Assembly (NCBI GenBank): GCA_019312665.1
Contig: JAFDCZ010000023.1
Coordinates: forward strand, 1-35,170
Direction of reading: 5' to 3'
From: Deltaproteobacteria bacterium
GTDB lineage: Bacteria > Myxococcota_A > UBA9160 > UBA6930
Length of the DNA stretch: 35,170 nt
Under the pieces are notes generated by a model, which saw nothing but the letters and a program-made list of their open reading frames with translations, was not told the DNA's origin and did no database searches. The position numbers and the translations under genes were made by a program. How positions within the stretch are numbered: the stretch's first letter is position 1; each line of letters begins with the position of its first letter. Positions 17,301 to 24,970 of the stretch are shown in pieces.

Positions 17301-18002
17301 CTACTGGCCCAGGAAACCGAGAAAGTCCTCGAGCCGGGTCACACGCAAGTAGGGATTCGAGCGCTTCTGCTCGGCCATCGTCGAGGACGGCTCGGTGGAG
17401 TAGAGATGGCCCGGGTAGAGAAGGGTCTCGTCCGGCAGCTTGGCCAGCTGGTTGTGCAGGCTGTCGTACAACGCCGTCGGATCGCCGCCCGGCAGGTCGA
17501 CGCGGCCGCAGCTTCCGAGGAAGAGGGTGTCGCCAGAGACCAGGCTGCCAGGTGCATCCGGGGTCTCGACCAGGAAACACTGGGAGCCGGGGGTGTGGCC
17601 GGGGGTGTGCAGGAGGCGGATCGTCACCGAGCCGAGTTCGATGGTGTCGCCGCCCTCATGGCGCACGAGGTCACTCTCCGACACGCCGGTCACCTGCCGC
17701 AAGCCGTCGGCTTCCTGCTTGTTGACGTGCACCGGTACCGGTTGGCGCGCCATCAACTCTGCGAGCCCTTCGATCTCCATGCCGAAGATGGAGCCGCCGA
17801 CGTGATCCTGGTGGTAGTGGGTCACGAGGGCGCCGACCACGTTCATGTCGTCGGCCGCCGCCTGGTCGAGGAGCCCGCCGACATTCCAGGCGGGATCGAC
17901 GAGGACACATTCCCGTGTCGCACGGCTTCCCACCAGGTAGACGAGGTTGGCCATCTCGCCCGCGGGCATCTGATGAAAGTACAGGTCGCTTGAAGGGCTC
18001 AC
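17301..18002 (-). CDS. MBL-fold hydrolase (glyoxalase II-like)
   Basis: A 233-residue metallo-beta-lactamase-fold enzyme. The metal set is complete: VTHYHQDHVGG (HxHxDH), HTPGHTPGS, VSGDTLFLGSCG and YPGHLYS. The segment DLPGGDPTALYDSL is typical of the glyoxalase II / persulfide dioxygenase branch, so a thioester or persulfide substrate is possible, but the sequence does not decide. No signal peptide; cytosolic. It is the last gene of a five-gene minus-strand cluster (hydrolase, Rieske, monooxygenase, VWA, MBL), 30 bases after the VWA gene. Confidence 0.88.
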   Translation of the reverse strand: MSPSSDLYFHQMPAGEMANLVYLVGSRATRECVLVDPAWNVGGLLDQAAADDMNVVGALVTHYHQDHVGGSIFGMEIEGLAELMARQPVPVHVNKQEADGLRQVTGVSESDLVRHEGGDTIELGSVTIRLLHTPGHTPGSQCFLVETPDAPGSLVSGDTLFLGSCGRVDLPGGDPTALYDSLHNQLAKLPDETLLYPGHLYSTEPSSTMAEQKRSNPYLRVTRLEDFLGFLGQ

Positions 18003-18032
18003 GCTTTCTCCTGGTCGAATGAGGGTGCACCA

Positions 18033-19322
18033 TCAACGTCGGGATCGCTCTTCCGCGCGAATCTGCAGATCCTTCGCCTGCAGGCGCCGAGCCTCCATTA
18101 CCGCGAGCGCCTCGATCTCTGCCGTGCGAGTGCGTAGCTTCTTGAGGTTCGTGCCCTTGGCGCCAGGCGGGCCACTGGCGACCGCCGGGGTCATTTCCGA
18201 AGGCGCGCTGCCAGGTCGATATTCCACCCGGCGCAGAACCTCATGCTCCTTGCCGTTTCGGTCACGGGCGAGGAATCGCAGCTCGTTCGTGCCCGTCGTC
18301 AGCTCGACGAACGCATCGAAGCTGCCGTCTGGGAACACGCGCAACGCCCGGGCCGCCTCACCCGTCGTCAGGTTGGAGACTTCCAGGTGCGCGAGGCCTA
18401 CCAGGTCGAGCTGGCGGAGGCGGTTCACGATGAGTCCGGGCCGAGTGACGGTCTCGAGCCGGCCGGAGGTCCAGCCGGTCATGCGGGCGAGCACTTCCAG
18501 GCCGCTCTCGGCTTCGGGGCCGATCGCGAAGGCGAACAGGCGGATGTCATCCCGGCCAGCGGCGACGGCTGCTTCGAGGGCGTAGCGCTCGGCCCGATTG
18601 CCACGGAGGGGGCGCGTGGGTGCGCCGTCCGAGAGGAACACGATCGAGCGCAGGCGGTTGTCCGGAAGGCCAAGCGGAGGGCGCAGCAGGTCGTGGGCCT
18701 TCTCGACGGCCGCCTGATAGTTCGTGCCTGCAGATTCCCAGAAGAGATCGCGGGGTACGTTGGCCAGGGCGCTGGCCAGCTCGTTGCGGGTGGCGCCGAG
18801 AGGCGCGACGACCCGTGCCTCTTCCGCGAAGGTGACGACGCCGACGCGGAAGCGGGCGGGATCGAGACGAGAGGCCAGGGCCCGAGCGGCCTCGAGCTCA
18901 GCGGCGAGGACCGTGTCTTCGAAATCCTGCTCGTCGCGCAGACGCAGCACGAGTGGCGTCTCGCCTGTCTGCTCGATGAGCCAGGCGATGAGTGCGGGAT
19001 CCGTCGTGCCGGAGGGCCCGTCGCCGTCGAGCTCGAGGCCGGAATCGAGCAAGGTGCTCTCGGAAACGTCCAGGGCGATGACGACGTCGTGCCCATCACC
19101 GCGCCGATTGCCGCCGTGGCCCCGGACCTCGAAGAGCGGATCGTCGGTCGTGCCCTCGGCCAGGGCCGGCGCATCGATCTCGAGGAACGGGTGCGAAGCC
19201 TTCTCGGTGGACGGGCTCGCTGCCCTCATGGGAGAGGGGCTGCTGGCGGGCGTGAGTGTCAGCGCGAGCAGCAGGAGCGAGTGAACCAGGGGGCGAGCAT
19301 CCACGCGGGGATCATCGCCCAC
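18033..19322 (-). CDS. Von Willebrand factor A domain protein, exported
   Basis: A 429-residue protein with an N-terminal hydrophobic segment (VHSLLLLALTLTPASS) that should act as a signal peptide. The VWA domain covers about residues 75-300 and has a complete MIDAS metal site: DVSES (DxSxS), the Thr in SAGTNYQAAV, and the Asp in VFLSDGAPTRP. This type of domain binds protein partners through Mg2+ or Ca2+. A long insertion sits between the first and second MIDAS elements. The last 60 residues are basic and helical (LKKLRTRTAEIEALAVMEARRLQAKDLQIR). The start is a GTG 6 bases after the monooxygenase stop, without a strong ribosome site; another in-frame GTG lies 15 bases further in. The function in this operon is unknown. 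Confidence 0.82.
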   Translation of the reverse strand: MGDDPRVDARPLVHSLLLLALTLTPASSPSPMRAASPSTEKASHPFLEIDAPALAEGTTDDPLFEVRGHGGNRRGDGHDVVIALDVSESTLLDSGLELDGDGPSGTTDPALIAWLIEQTGETPLVLRLRDEQDFEDTVLAAELEAARALASRLDPARFRVGVVTFAEEARVVAPLGATRNELASALANVPRDLFWESAGTNYQAAVEKAHDLLRPPLGLPDNRLRSIVFLSDGAPTRPLRGNRAERYALEAAVAAGRDDIRLFAFAIGPEAESGLEVLARMTGWTSGRLETVTRPGLIVNRLRQLDLVGLAHLEVSNLTTGEAARALRVFPDGSFDAFVELTTGTNELRFLARDRNGKEHEVLRRVEYRPGSAPSEMTPAVASGPPGAKGTNLKKLRTRTAEIEALAVMEARRLQAKDLQIRAEERSRR

Positions 19323-19328
19323 GAAGGC

Positions 19329-19631
19329 CTAGAGCACGACCTCGAAGCCCTCGAACTGGGGGTGGCCGAGATAGGTGCCCTGAGGAGCCCGGGCCTGGGC
19401 GTGGGCCTTTCGGAAGTGCTCGGATTCGGTCCAGGCCGAAAAGGCTTCCTGGCTCTCCCATACGGTGTGGGAGGCGTAGAGGACGGCCTCTTCGTCCGCC
19501 GGCCCCTTCAGCAGCTGGAAGGTGCGAAAACCCGGCACCTCTTCCAGGTAGGAATCCCGACGGCGCCACAGCTCCTCGAAGATCTCCTCGCTGCCAAGAG
19601 CGATGCGAAACCGATTCATCGCGATGAACAT
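19329..19631 (-). CDS. IsdG/HmoB-like antibiotic biosynthesis monooxygenase
   Basis: A 100-residue dimeric alpha+beta barrel (ABM) protein. The triad that heme-degrading IsdG enzymes need is present at the expected numbers: Asn6, Trp67 (AFSAWTES) and His77 (FRKAH). VPGFRTFQLLKG and LYASHTVWES are the conserved strands. In such enzymes heme is opened with O2 and reducing power, releasing iron. The gene lies 4 bases after the Rieske gene, so the ferredoxin-like protein could supply electrons; this is inference. Quinol or other small-molecule oxidation, as in ActVA-like relatives, is the alternative. It is cytosolic and lacks any extension. Confidence 0.88.
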   Translation of the reverse strand: MFIAMNRFRIALGSEEIFEELWRRRDSYLEEVPGFRTFQLLKGPADEEAVLYASHTVWESQEAFSAWTESEHFRKAHAQARAPQGTYLGHPQFEGFEVVL

Positions 19632-19635
19632 TGTC

Positions 19636-19947
19636 TCACTCCTCGTCGTGAAGATTCACACGCAGCAGATCGCCCTGGAGCTCGACCTGATAGACCTGGA
19701 CCTCGTTGCCATCATCGAGGCCCTCGCCCGTGCGCACATGATAGGCGTAGCCGTGGATCGGGCAGAGCACACATTCGTCGTCGAGCATGCCTTCACCCAG
19801 GCTGCCGCCTGCATGGGGGCAGAGGTCGTCCATCGCGAAGTAGCCGTCGGCGGTACGTCCGATGGCCAGGTAGCGCCCGCCCATCCGAAACGTCTTCACC
19901 TCGCCTTCCCGGAGCTTGGATGCCGGCTCTAGGCTATGCCAGCCCAC
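19636..19947 (-). CDS. Rieske 2Fe-2S ferredoxin-like protein
   Basis: A 103-residue small Rieske protein. The cluster ligands are CPHAGGSL (C-x-H) and CPIHGYAY (C-x2-H), the full set for one [2Fe-2S] centre. It has no membrane anchor and no oxygenase domain, so it resembles ferredoxin components of Rieske oxygenases or NirD. It should carry single electrons to a partner; the monooxygenase immediately downstream (4-base gap) is the obvious candidate. The start is a GTG at 19947, 6 bases after the hydrolase stop, with only a weak ribosome site, so coupling to upstream translation is likely. Confidence 0.92.
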   Translation of the reverse strand: MGWHSLEPASKLREGEVKTFRMGGRYLAIGRTADGYFAMDDLCPHAGGSLGEGMLDDECVLCPIHGYAYHVRTGEGLDDGNEVQVYQVELQGDLLRVNLHDEE

Positions 19948-19953
19948 GCGAGG

Positions 19954-20670
19954 CTACGCGGCGTCGCCGAGCGTCTTGACAATCCAGGCCTCCAGCGTTG
20001 CGAAGACTTCGGCCTCCACTTCTTCCGCCGTGCGTCCGGACTTCTTCGCAACCTTGAGCGTGTGGTCGGCTTCGTCGATCACGTGCAGCTGCACCGGTGC
20101 GCCGACCCGCGCCAGGGTGGCCCGGAGGGTCGGAAGGTCGCAGTGGCGGTCCTTGTTCCCCTGCAGGAAGAGCATCGGGTTGATCACCCGCCACAACCGG
20201 TCGGCTCGAATGTCGTCCGTGTTGTCCTGCTTGTGCAGGGGGAAGCCCAGGAAGAAGATGCCTTCGATTCGCAAGCGGGCGGTCGCTGCATGGGCTGCGG
20301 CCGTCGCGCCGACGTTCTTGCCGCCGATGAACACGTGTGCCGGAGCCGCAGTCGGATCCCGGCCGAGCAGGTTCACGGCCGAATGAAAGGTGCGCTGCAG
20401 GATGCGCGGATCATCGGGCTTCTTCTTGCCGGCCTGCTGGTACGGGAAGCAGAAACGAAGCGTGAGGAATTTCCGCTCCGTCAGGGAGCGCTGGAGGCTT
20501 TCCATCAAAGGGTCATCGCCCGCCTGGCTCTGCCCGAGGACGACGCTGATCCGCGACCCGGTCGGCCACCACTCGGGAATGCCGAGCACACCCTTCACCG
20601 ACTCCAGGCCGTGGACCGGCTCTGAAAGCGGGATCTCGATGTCTTGGTACTGCGCTTCGGCCAGGGCCAA
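19954..20670 (-). CDS. Alpha/beta hydrolase (TEX30/KANL3-like) lacking the nucleophile serine
   Basis: A 238-residue alpha/beta-hydrolase-fold protein, first gene of the five-gene cluster. The start is a TTG at 20670: AGGAGG lies 7 bases upstream, while the longer frame overlaps the divergent SDR gene. Fold landmarks are present (LTERKFLTLRFCFPYQQAGKK, RIEGIFFLGFPLH, PMLFLQGNKDRHCD with Asp174, and HVIDEADHTLK with His203). At the nucleophile elbow, where the family has GxSxG, the sequence is GGKNVG: Asn119 replaces Ser. Asp and His are kept. It is therefore either a non-catalytic binding protein or uses another chemistry. The divergent gap to the SDR gene is 178 bases and GC-rich. Confidence 0.8.
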   Translation of the reverse strand: MALAEAQYQDIEIPLSEPVHGLESVKGVLGIPEWWPTGSRISVVLGQSQAGDDPLMESLQRSLTERKFLTLRFCFPYQQAGKKKPDDPRILQRTFHSAVNLLGRDPTAAPAHVFIGGKNVGATAAAHAATARLRIEGIFFLGFPLHKQDNTDDIRADRLWRVINPMLFLQGNKDRHCDLPTLRATLARVGAPVQLHVIDEADHTLKVAKKSGRTAEEVEAEVFATLEAWIVKTLGDAA

Positions 20671-20848
20671 TAGGTGCCCTCCTATCCCCTTGGGGTGCGC
20701 CTTGCGGGCGCGCTCGGCGCGGGGGAGGCAATCTGGGGCCCCGCGCCCCGGAGTTTCGCCGCCGCGCAGGATACCGGTTCGAAGCGGCAGGGGTAGTGGG
20801 GCTCTCACCATCTCGATACCTTCGTGGCCGCAACCCCTTGGGACCCCT

Positions 20849-21775
20849 ATGGAAAAAGTCCTCATCACCGGCATCGCCGGAGGCCAGGGACGGCTGTTGG
20901 CAAGCCGTTTGATGGCCAACTTCACGGTTTGCGGCGTGGACTGGGCGCCGTGGCACGGTGCTCCGAAGGACATGTCGGTCTACAGCCTCGACCTGCGAAA
21001 ACGTAAATTCGAGGACGTGATTCGAACCGAGCGCCCGGACGCGATCGTCCATCTGGGCATGATCCGCCACTTCAAGGGGGACCCGAAGCGCCGCCACGAC
21101 GTGAACGTTCGCGGCACCAAGCAGATGCTCGACCACAGCGTCGAGTACGGGGTCAAGAAGGTGGTGGTCGTCTCGAGCGGCTACGTCTACGGCGCCTTTC
21201 CCGAGAATCCCTTCTACCTGGATGAGGAGCAGCCGCTCTCCGCCAGCCGCAGTTACCCGGAAATACGCGACCTCGTGGAGGTCGACAGCCTCGCCGGCGC
21301 ATTCTTGTGGAAGTACCCGCACATTCGGACCGCCGTGCTGCGCCCGGTAAACGTGCTCGGTGCGAACGTGAGCGCGATGATCGCAAACTATCTGCGGCGC
21401 GAGCGCGTGCCGACCGTGCTCGGGTTCGATCCGATGATGCAGTTCCTGCACGAGGCCGACATGACCGAGGCGATCGCACAGGCCCTCGAGCAGGGCCTGC
21501 AGGGCGTCTTCAACGTCGTGGGCCCGGGCCAGGTGCCTCTGCATACGGCGATTCGTGAGACCGGAGGCCGAGCGACGCCCATTCTGGAGCCCCTCTTCCG
21601 TCCCGCGATCCGGATGCTCTTCGGTGCGGGCGTCGTGCCCTGGCCGCCTGGCGCCCTGGATTTCTTGAAGTTCCCGGTGACGCTTTCCGGCAAGCGCTTC
21701 GCCGAAGCGACGGGCTTCCAGCCCCTCTTCGGGTTGGCCGAGACCTTCGCCAGCTTGAGGGAAGGTCGTTCGTGA
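20849..21775 (+). CDS. NAD-dependent epimerase/dehydratase (extended SDR)
   Basis: A 308-residue Rossmann-fold protein. The dinucleotide motif is TGIAGGQG (residues 7-14), followed by an Asp in CGVDWAP that favours NAD over NADP, then IVHLGMI and VVVSSGYVYG. In the active-site region the usual YxxxK is read as YPEIR, so Lys may be replaced by Arg, or the reaction may be atypical. The C-terminal part is long and basic, with a hydrophobic stretch (PAIRMLFGAGVVPWPPGALDFL), perhaps for a lipid substrate or membrane contact. It is first of a four-gene operon; its stop overlaps the next start (TGATG). The neighbouring acyltransferase suggests lipid or sugar-lipid metabolism; the substrate is unknown. 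Confidence 0.85.
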   Translation: MEKVLITGIAGGQGRLLASRLMANFTVCGVDWAPWHGAPKDMSVYSLDLRKRKFEDVIRTERPDAIVHLGMIRHFKGDPKRRHDVNVRGTKQMLDHSVEYGVKKVVVVSSGYVYGAFPENPFYLDEEQPLSASRSYPEIRDLVEVDSLAGAFLWKYPHIRTAVLRPVNVLGANVSAMIANYLRRERVPTVLGFDPMMQFLHEADMTEAIAQALEQGLQGVFNVVGPGQVPLHTAIRETGGRATPILEPLFRPAIRMLFGAGVVPWPPGALDFLKFPVTLSGKRFAEATGFQPLFGLAETFASLREGRS

Positions 21776-22662
21776 TGGCGGAGAAAAAAGGTTGGCTCGA
21801 TGCCATCAGCGATCTGGCCGGCGGGGCGATGCCGTCCGCGGTACGTGATCTCCAGACAGAGATCGCCGACCGGGTTCGAAAGATCCCGACCCACTTGAAC
21901 GAGTTCGGATTCGACGCCTTCGGCATGCACCCTGAGACGGCGAGCAGCCAGATGCTCACGGCTGCGTTGGCCTATCGCTACTACTTCCGGGTCGAGACAT
22001 TTGGCATCGAAAAGATCCCGAGCGGCGGCGTCTTGCTGATCTCCAATCATGCAGGCCAACTCCCCTTCGACGGCATGATGCTGGCTGTTTCCATGCTGCT
22101 CGAGGGAGAACCTCCGCGGTTGGTTCGCGGCATGGGCGAGTATTTCATTCCCCAGCTGCCCTTCATGAGCTGGGCGGCCGAACGCGGCGGCAATCTGGTC
22201 GGAACGCGGGAGAACTGCATCGCGCTGCTCGAGGCCGGCGAGTGCGTGATGGTGTTCCCGGAAGGTGTTCGAGGGATGAACAAGACTTTCGACCGCCGTT
22301 ATAAACTGCAGCGCTTCGGCCAGGGCTTCCTGCGCCTCGCGCTCCAGGCCGGCACGCCGATCGTTCCGATCGGGATCGTAGGCTCGGAGGAGCAGAACCC
22401 GGGGCTCGCGAACCTCGAATCCCTGGGCAAGCTGCTTGGCATGCCCGCCTTCCCGATCACGGCGACCTTTCCGCTCCTCGGGCCCTTGGGGATGCTGCCG
22501 CTACCCGTGAAGTACCGCATCCATTTCGGGGAGCCGCTTCATTTCGAAGGCAAGAGCACGGACGAAGATGAGGTCGTGCAGCGTAAGGTGGATCGGGTGC
22601 GTGCGGCGATCGATGATCTCCTCGCGGAGGGCCGCGCGCAGCGGGAAGGGGTGTTCCGATGA
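21775..22662 (+). CDS. PlsC-like lysophospholipid acyltransferase (paralog 2)
   Basis: A 295-residue LPLAT-superfamily acyltransferase. Motifs: NHAGQLPFDGMM (block I, His...Asp spacing of six as in paralog 1), VGTREN, FPEGVRGMNKTF (block III) and TPIVPIGIVG (block IV). It shares the TFPLLGPLG segment and overall layout with the protein at 12124-13035. The N-terminal 70 residues are amphipathic, with no signal. I use the ATG at 21775, nine bases after GAAGG and overlapping the SDR stop; a GTG at 21772 is an alternative. Its stop overlaps the next start by four bases (ATGA). Genes this tightly joined usually act together, so the SDR and this enzyme probably process the same lipid. Confidence 0.88.
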   Translation: MAEKKGWLDAISDLAGGAMPSAVRDLQTEIADRVRKIPTHLNEFGFDAFGMHPETASSQMLTAALAYRYYFRVETFGIEKIPSGGVLLISNHAGQLPFDGMMLAVSMLLEGEPPRLVRGMGEYFIPQLPFMSWAAERGGNLVGTRENCIALLEAGECVMVFPEGVRGMNKTFDRRYKLQRFGQGFLRLALQAGTPIVPIGIVGSEEQNPGLANLESLGKLLGMPAFPITATFPLLGPLGMLPLPVKYRIHFGEPLHFEGKSTDEDEVVQRKVDRVRAAIDDLLAEGRAQREGVFR

Positions 22663-24059
22663 GCTGGGCGAGGCGGCTGGCGCATCTCGGCCTCGGGTTG
22701 TTCTGGTTGGGATGCATGACGGAGACGCCGGCTCCGGAACTCTCGGCTCGCCTTTCCGCGCCTGGCTGGGAGGTTCCGCCCGCCGGCATTCCCTCCGTGC
22801 TGGTGCTGGCGAGTGTGGCCGGCCTCACCCCGGAAGCGCATCGCCCGGGCGGCCCCATGCCGACTCTCTCGGCGTTGGCCGAAGCCGGCGTGGCGGCCGA
22901 GCACGTCGACGTGGTGATGCCCGAGAGCGTCTACCCGGTGCATGCCACCTGGGTGAGCGGCCGTCGCCCGCGCGACCACGGCATTCTTGGCGATCGGTTG
23001 ATCGGTGAGCGCGGGCTGCGCCGCAGCCGTCCGTGGCATGCGAGCCACGCTCGCACCCGAACGCTCTGGGAGGGTCTCGAGGGGAAGGTGCTGGCGCTGG
23101 ACTGGCCCTCGACCCAGGGCGCACCGCTGGCCGCCGTCTTGCCGGATGTGCAGCCGACCCGTCGCGACGAGACCTGGCTGTCCGCGATCGCCGATTCGAC
23201 CACGCCGTGGCTGCTGGCTCTTGCAACCTCCGCCCCGCCCGCCGTCGCCAAGGCTGGCCCGGAGCGGGATCGCTTCCTCGTCGAGGCGGCCTGCACGGCG
23301 CTGGCGTCGTCCGCGCGGCCTCGTTTCTTGTTGATGCGCTTGCGCGGGCCAGAACAGCCGCTGCTCGAACACGGCCCTCATGCGGCGGATCTGGCCTTTG
23401 CCCAGGTGGACGAGGCGTTGACCCGGTTGCTCGCCTGCTTGGAAACCGGTCCGGGGCTGTTGGATTCGGCAGTGGTCGTGGTGGGTGATCGTGCCTTGCG
23501 GCCGGTGCATACGGCCGTCCGCCCGAACCGGGCGTTGGCCCATGCGGGCCTCGCCAAGGAAGGCGAGTGGCAGGCGCTGGTGCGTTCCAACGGAGGGTCG
23601 GCTTTCGTCTACGCGAAGAACCCGAAATCCGCGTTGCAGGCGCGCACGGTCCTCACCGAGGAGGCCGACGCGACGGGTGCCTTTCGGGTGGTCTCGGCGG
23701 AAGAGATGATCGCAAACGCTGCAGATCCAGAGGCCTGGTTCGGCCTCGAGGCAAGCCCGGGCTTCGTCTTCCTGGATGGCGCGCGCGGGCCGCTCGTCGC
23801 GCCCTCTTCGCAGCGTGGGGCCGCGGGCTATTTCGCTCCTGCGACGAACTCGCCGGCTTTCGTCGCCTGGGGGCGTGGCGTCCGAGGCGGCATCGTCGCG
23901 CCGAGCCTCCATCAGCTGGATGTCGCACCGACCCTGGCGCACCTGCTCGATACGGAATTGCCGGATGCCGAAGGCCGCGGTTTGATCGGCCTGCTCCGGG
24001 TGCCAGGCTCGGTGGCCGCACCGCCGCCAGAAGAGGAGAGCATGGATGCCCGCCAGTGA
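22659..24059 (+). CDS. Alkaline-phosphatase-fold (nucleotide pyrophosphatase-like) lipoprotein, predicted inactive
   Basis: A 466-residue protein with the layout of type I phosphodiesterase / nucleotide pyrophosphatases. The N-terminus ends in WLGC (Cys19), a weak lipobox. The fold motifs can be aligned one by one, yet the metal ligands are changed: usual SVDGL is SVAGL (Ala54); the nucleophile Thr in TFPNH is Val (VYPVH, Val91); DxxGH becomes EQPLL; SDHGM becomes GDRAL; the last His (THGY) becomes AAGY. Surrounding family-like residues remain (HATWVSGRRPRDHGILGD, LHQLDVAPTLAHLL). The frame is intact and in an operon, so this looks like a maintained pseudoenzyme, perhaps a substrate-binding or scaffold protein in the envelope. 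The ends overlap both neighbours (4 and 14 bases). Confidence 0.78.
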   Translation: MSWARRLAHLGLGLFWLGCMTETPAPELSARLSAPGWEVPPAGIPSVLVLASVAGLTPEAHRPGGPMPTLSALAEAGVAAEHVDVVMPESVYPVHATWVSGRRPRDHGILGDRLIGERGLRRSRPWHASHARTRTLWEGLEGKVLALDWPSTQGAPLAAVLPDVQPTRRDETWLSAIADSTTPWLLALATSAPPAVAKAGPERDRFLVEAACTALASSARPRFLLMRLRGPEQPLLEHGPHAADLAFAQVDEALTRLLACLETGPGLLDSAVVVVGDRALRPVHTAVRPNRALAHAGLAKEGEWQALVRSNGGSAFVYAKNPKSALQARTVLTEEADATGAFRVVSAEEMIANAADPEAWFGLEASPGFVFLDGARGPLVAPSSQRGAAGYFAPATNSPAFVAWGRGVRGGIVAPSLHQLDVAPTLAHLLDTELPDAEGRGLIGLLRVPGSVAAPPPEEESMDARQ

Positions 24060-24525
24060 ACGGGAAGAGCGTGTGCCCGCGATCGAGATCGAGCTCGGTG
24101 GCCGCGAGAAGCGCTTCTATGACCGCATCCGTGGACAGCTGCAGGCACCGGTGCATGGGGCGTCGACGGGCCTGAAGGACATCCTGCTGCTGCTTCCGGA
24201 TCTCACCGTGCTGATGTTCCGCTTGCTACGCGACGATCGGGTCGCGATCGGAGATAAGGCGATCGCCTTGCTCGGCATCGGTTACGTGCTGTCCCCGATC
24301 GATCTGATGCCCGAATTCCTGTTCGGTCCCTTCGGTCTCATCGACGACGTACTCGTCATTTCCGCGACACTTTCCCGTCTGGTCAACCATGTCCACCCAG
24401 ACATCGTCCGCTCCCACTGGGCCGGGCAGGGCGACGCCCTCGACGCAATCCAACGCCTCACGGGCTGGGCCGAAGACCAGTTCAGCGGCCGCCTCGGCAA
24501 AGCCGTCCGTCGCCTCTTCGGTTGA
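24046..24525 (+). CDS. YkvA-like DUF1232 membrane protein
   Basis: A 159-residue protein with the DUF1232 signature in the middle: IALLGIGYVLSPIDLMPE, then GLIDDVLVISATLSRLVN. This motif is a short amphipathic or membrane hairpin found in many small bacterial proteins of unknown function. The N-terminal 50 residues are charged and end in a hydrophobic stretch (LKDILLLLPDLTVLMFRLL). It begins 14 bases inside the preceding gene, with GAGGAGAG as ribosome site, and closes the SDR / acyltransferase / phosphatase-like operon. It converges on the thioesterase gene with a 16-base gap. Confidence 0.85.
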   Translation: MPASEREERVPAIEIELGGREKRFYDRIRGQLQAPVHGASTGLKDILLLLPDLTVLMFRLLRDDRVAIGDKAIALLGIGYVLSPIDLMPEFLFGPFGLIDDVLVISATLSRLVNHVHPDIVRSHWAGQGDALDAIQRLTGWAEDQFSGRLGKAVRRLFG

Positions 24526-24541
24526 GCCCCCGCTCGTCGAC

Positions 24542-24970
24542 TCATCCGGCCAGCAGGGTGCGCATCTGTTCGCGGTCGGCGGCTGGGATGCGGCGTACGC
24601 GGCCTTGGGTGTCGACGAGGGCGTGCTCGGTCGCGGCGACCGCGACGATGCCTTCGGGGGCTTCCAATCGATAGGCCATCCGCATGGAAGCGCCGCGGAG
24701 CCATTCGAGCCAACACGTGATGGCGACTTCTTCGTCGAATCGCGTGGCACGTTTGTAGTCGACTTCGACCCGGGTGGTAGCGAAGTGTCGATCCGCATCT
24801 ACGTACTCCCGGTAGGGGCGGTGGTGCTCTTCCATCCAGCGGATGCGGGCGAGTTCCAGGTAGCGCACGTAGTTGGAGTGGTGGACGACGCCCATGGCAT
24901 CGGTCTCGTAGAAAGGGACGCGGTGCAGGACGGTGCTGGTGGCTGCGGAAGAGGGGGCCGTTTCGTTCAC
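24542..24970 (-). CDS. Acyl-CoA thioesterase, 4HBT (YbgC-like) hot-dog fold
   Basis: A 142-residue hot-dog thioesterase that should cleave an acyl-CoA in the cytosol. The signature is VPFYETDAMGVVHHSNYVRYLELAR, read here in two parts: YETDAMGVVHH with the catalytic Asp, and SNYVRYLELAR. RVEVDYKRATRFDEEV and ATEHALVDTQGR follow. I start it at the GTG at 24970, which overlaps the nuclease stop as GTGA; the longer frame upstream is antisense-like and unrelated. It is last in a Nudix / nuclease / thioesterase operon, where coupling of translation is clear but a shared pathway is not. Chain-length preference cannot be read. Confidence 0.9.
   Translation of the reverse strand: MNETAPSSAATSTVLHRVPFYETDAMGVVHHSNYVRYLELARIRWMEEHHRPYREYVDADRHFATTRVEVDYKRATRFDEEVAITCWLEWLRGASMRMAYRLEAPEGIVAVAATEHALVDTQGRVRRIPAADREQMRTLLAG

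Noticed and set aside
20671..20973. Longer N-terminus for the alpha/beta hydrolase
   Set aside because: It would overlap the divergent SDR gene, and the TTG at 20670 has a perfect AGGAGG at the right distance.
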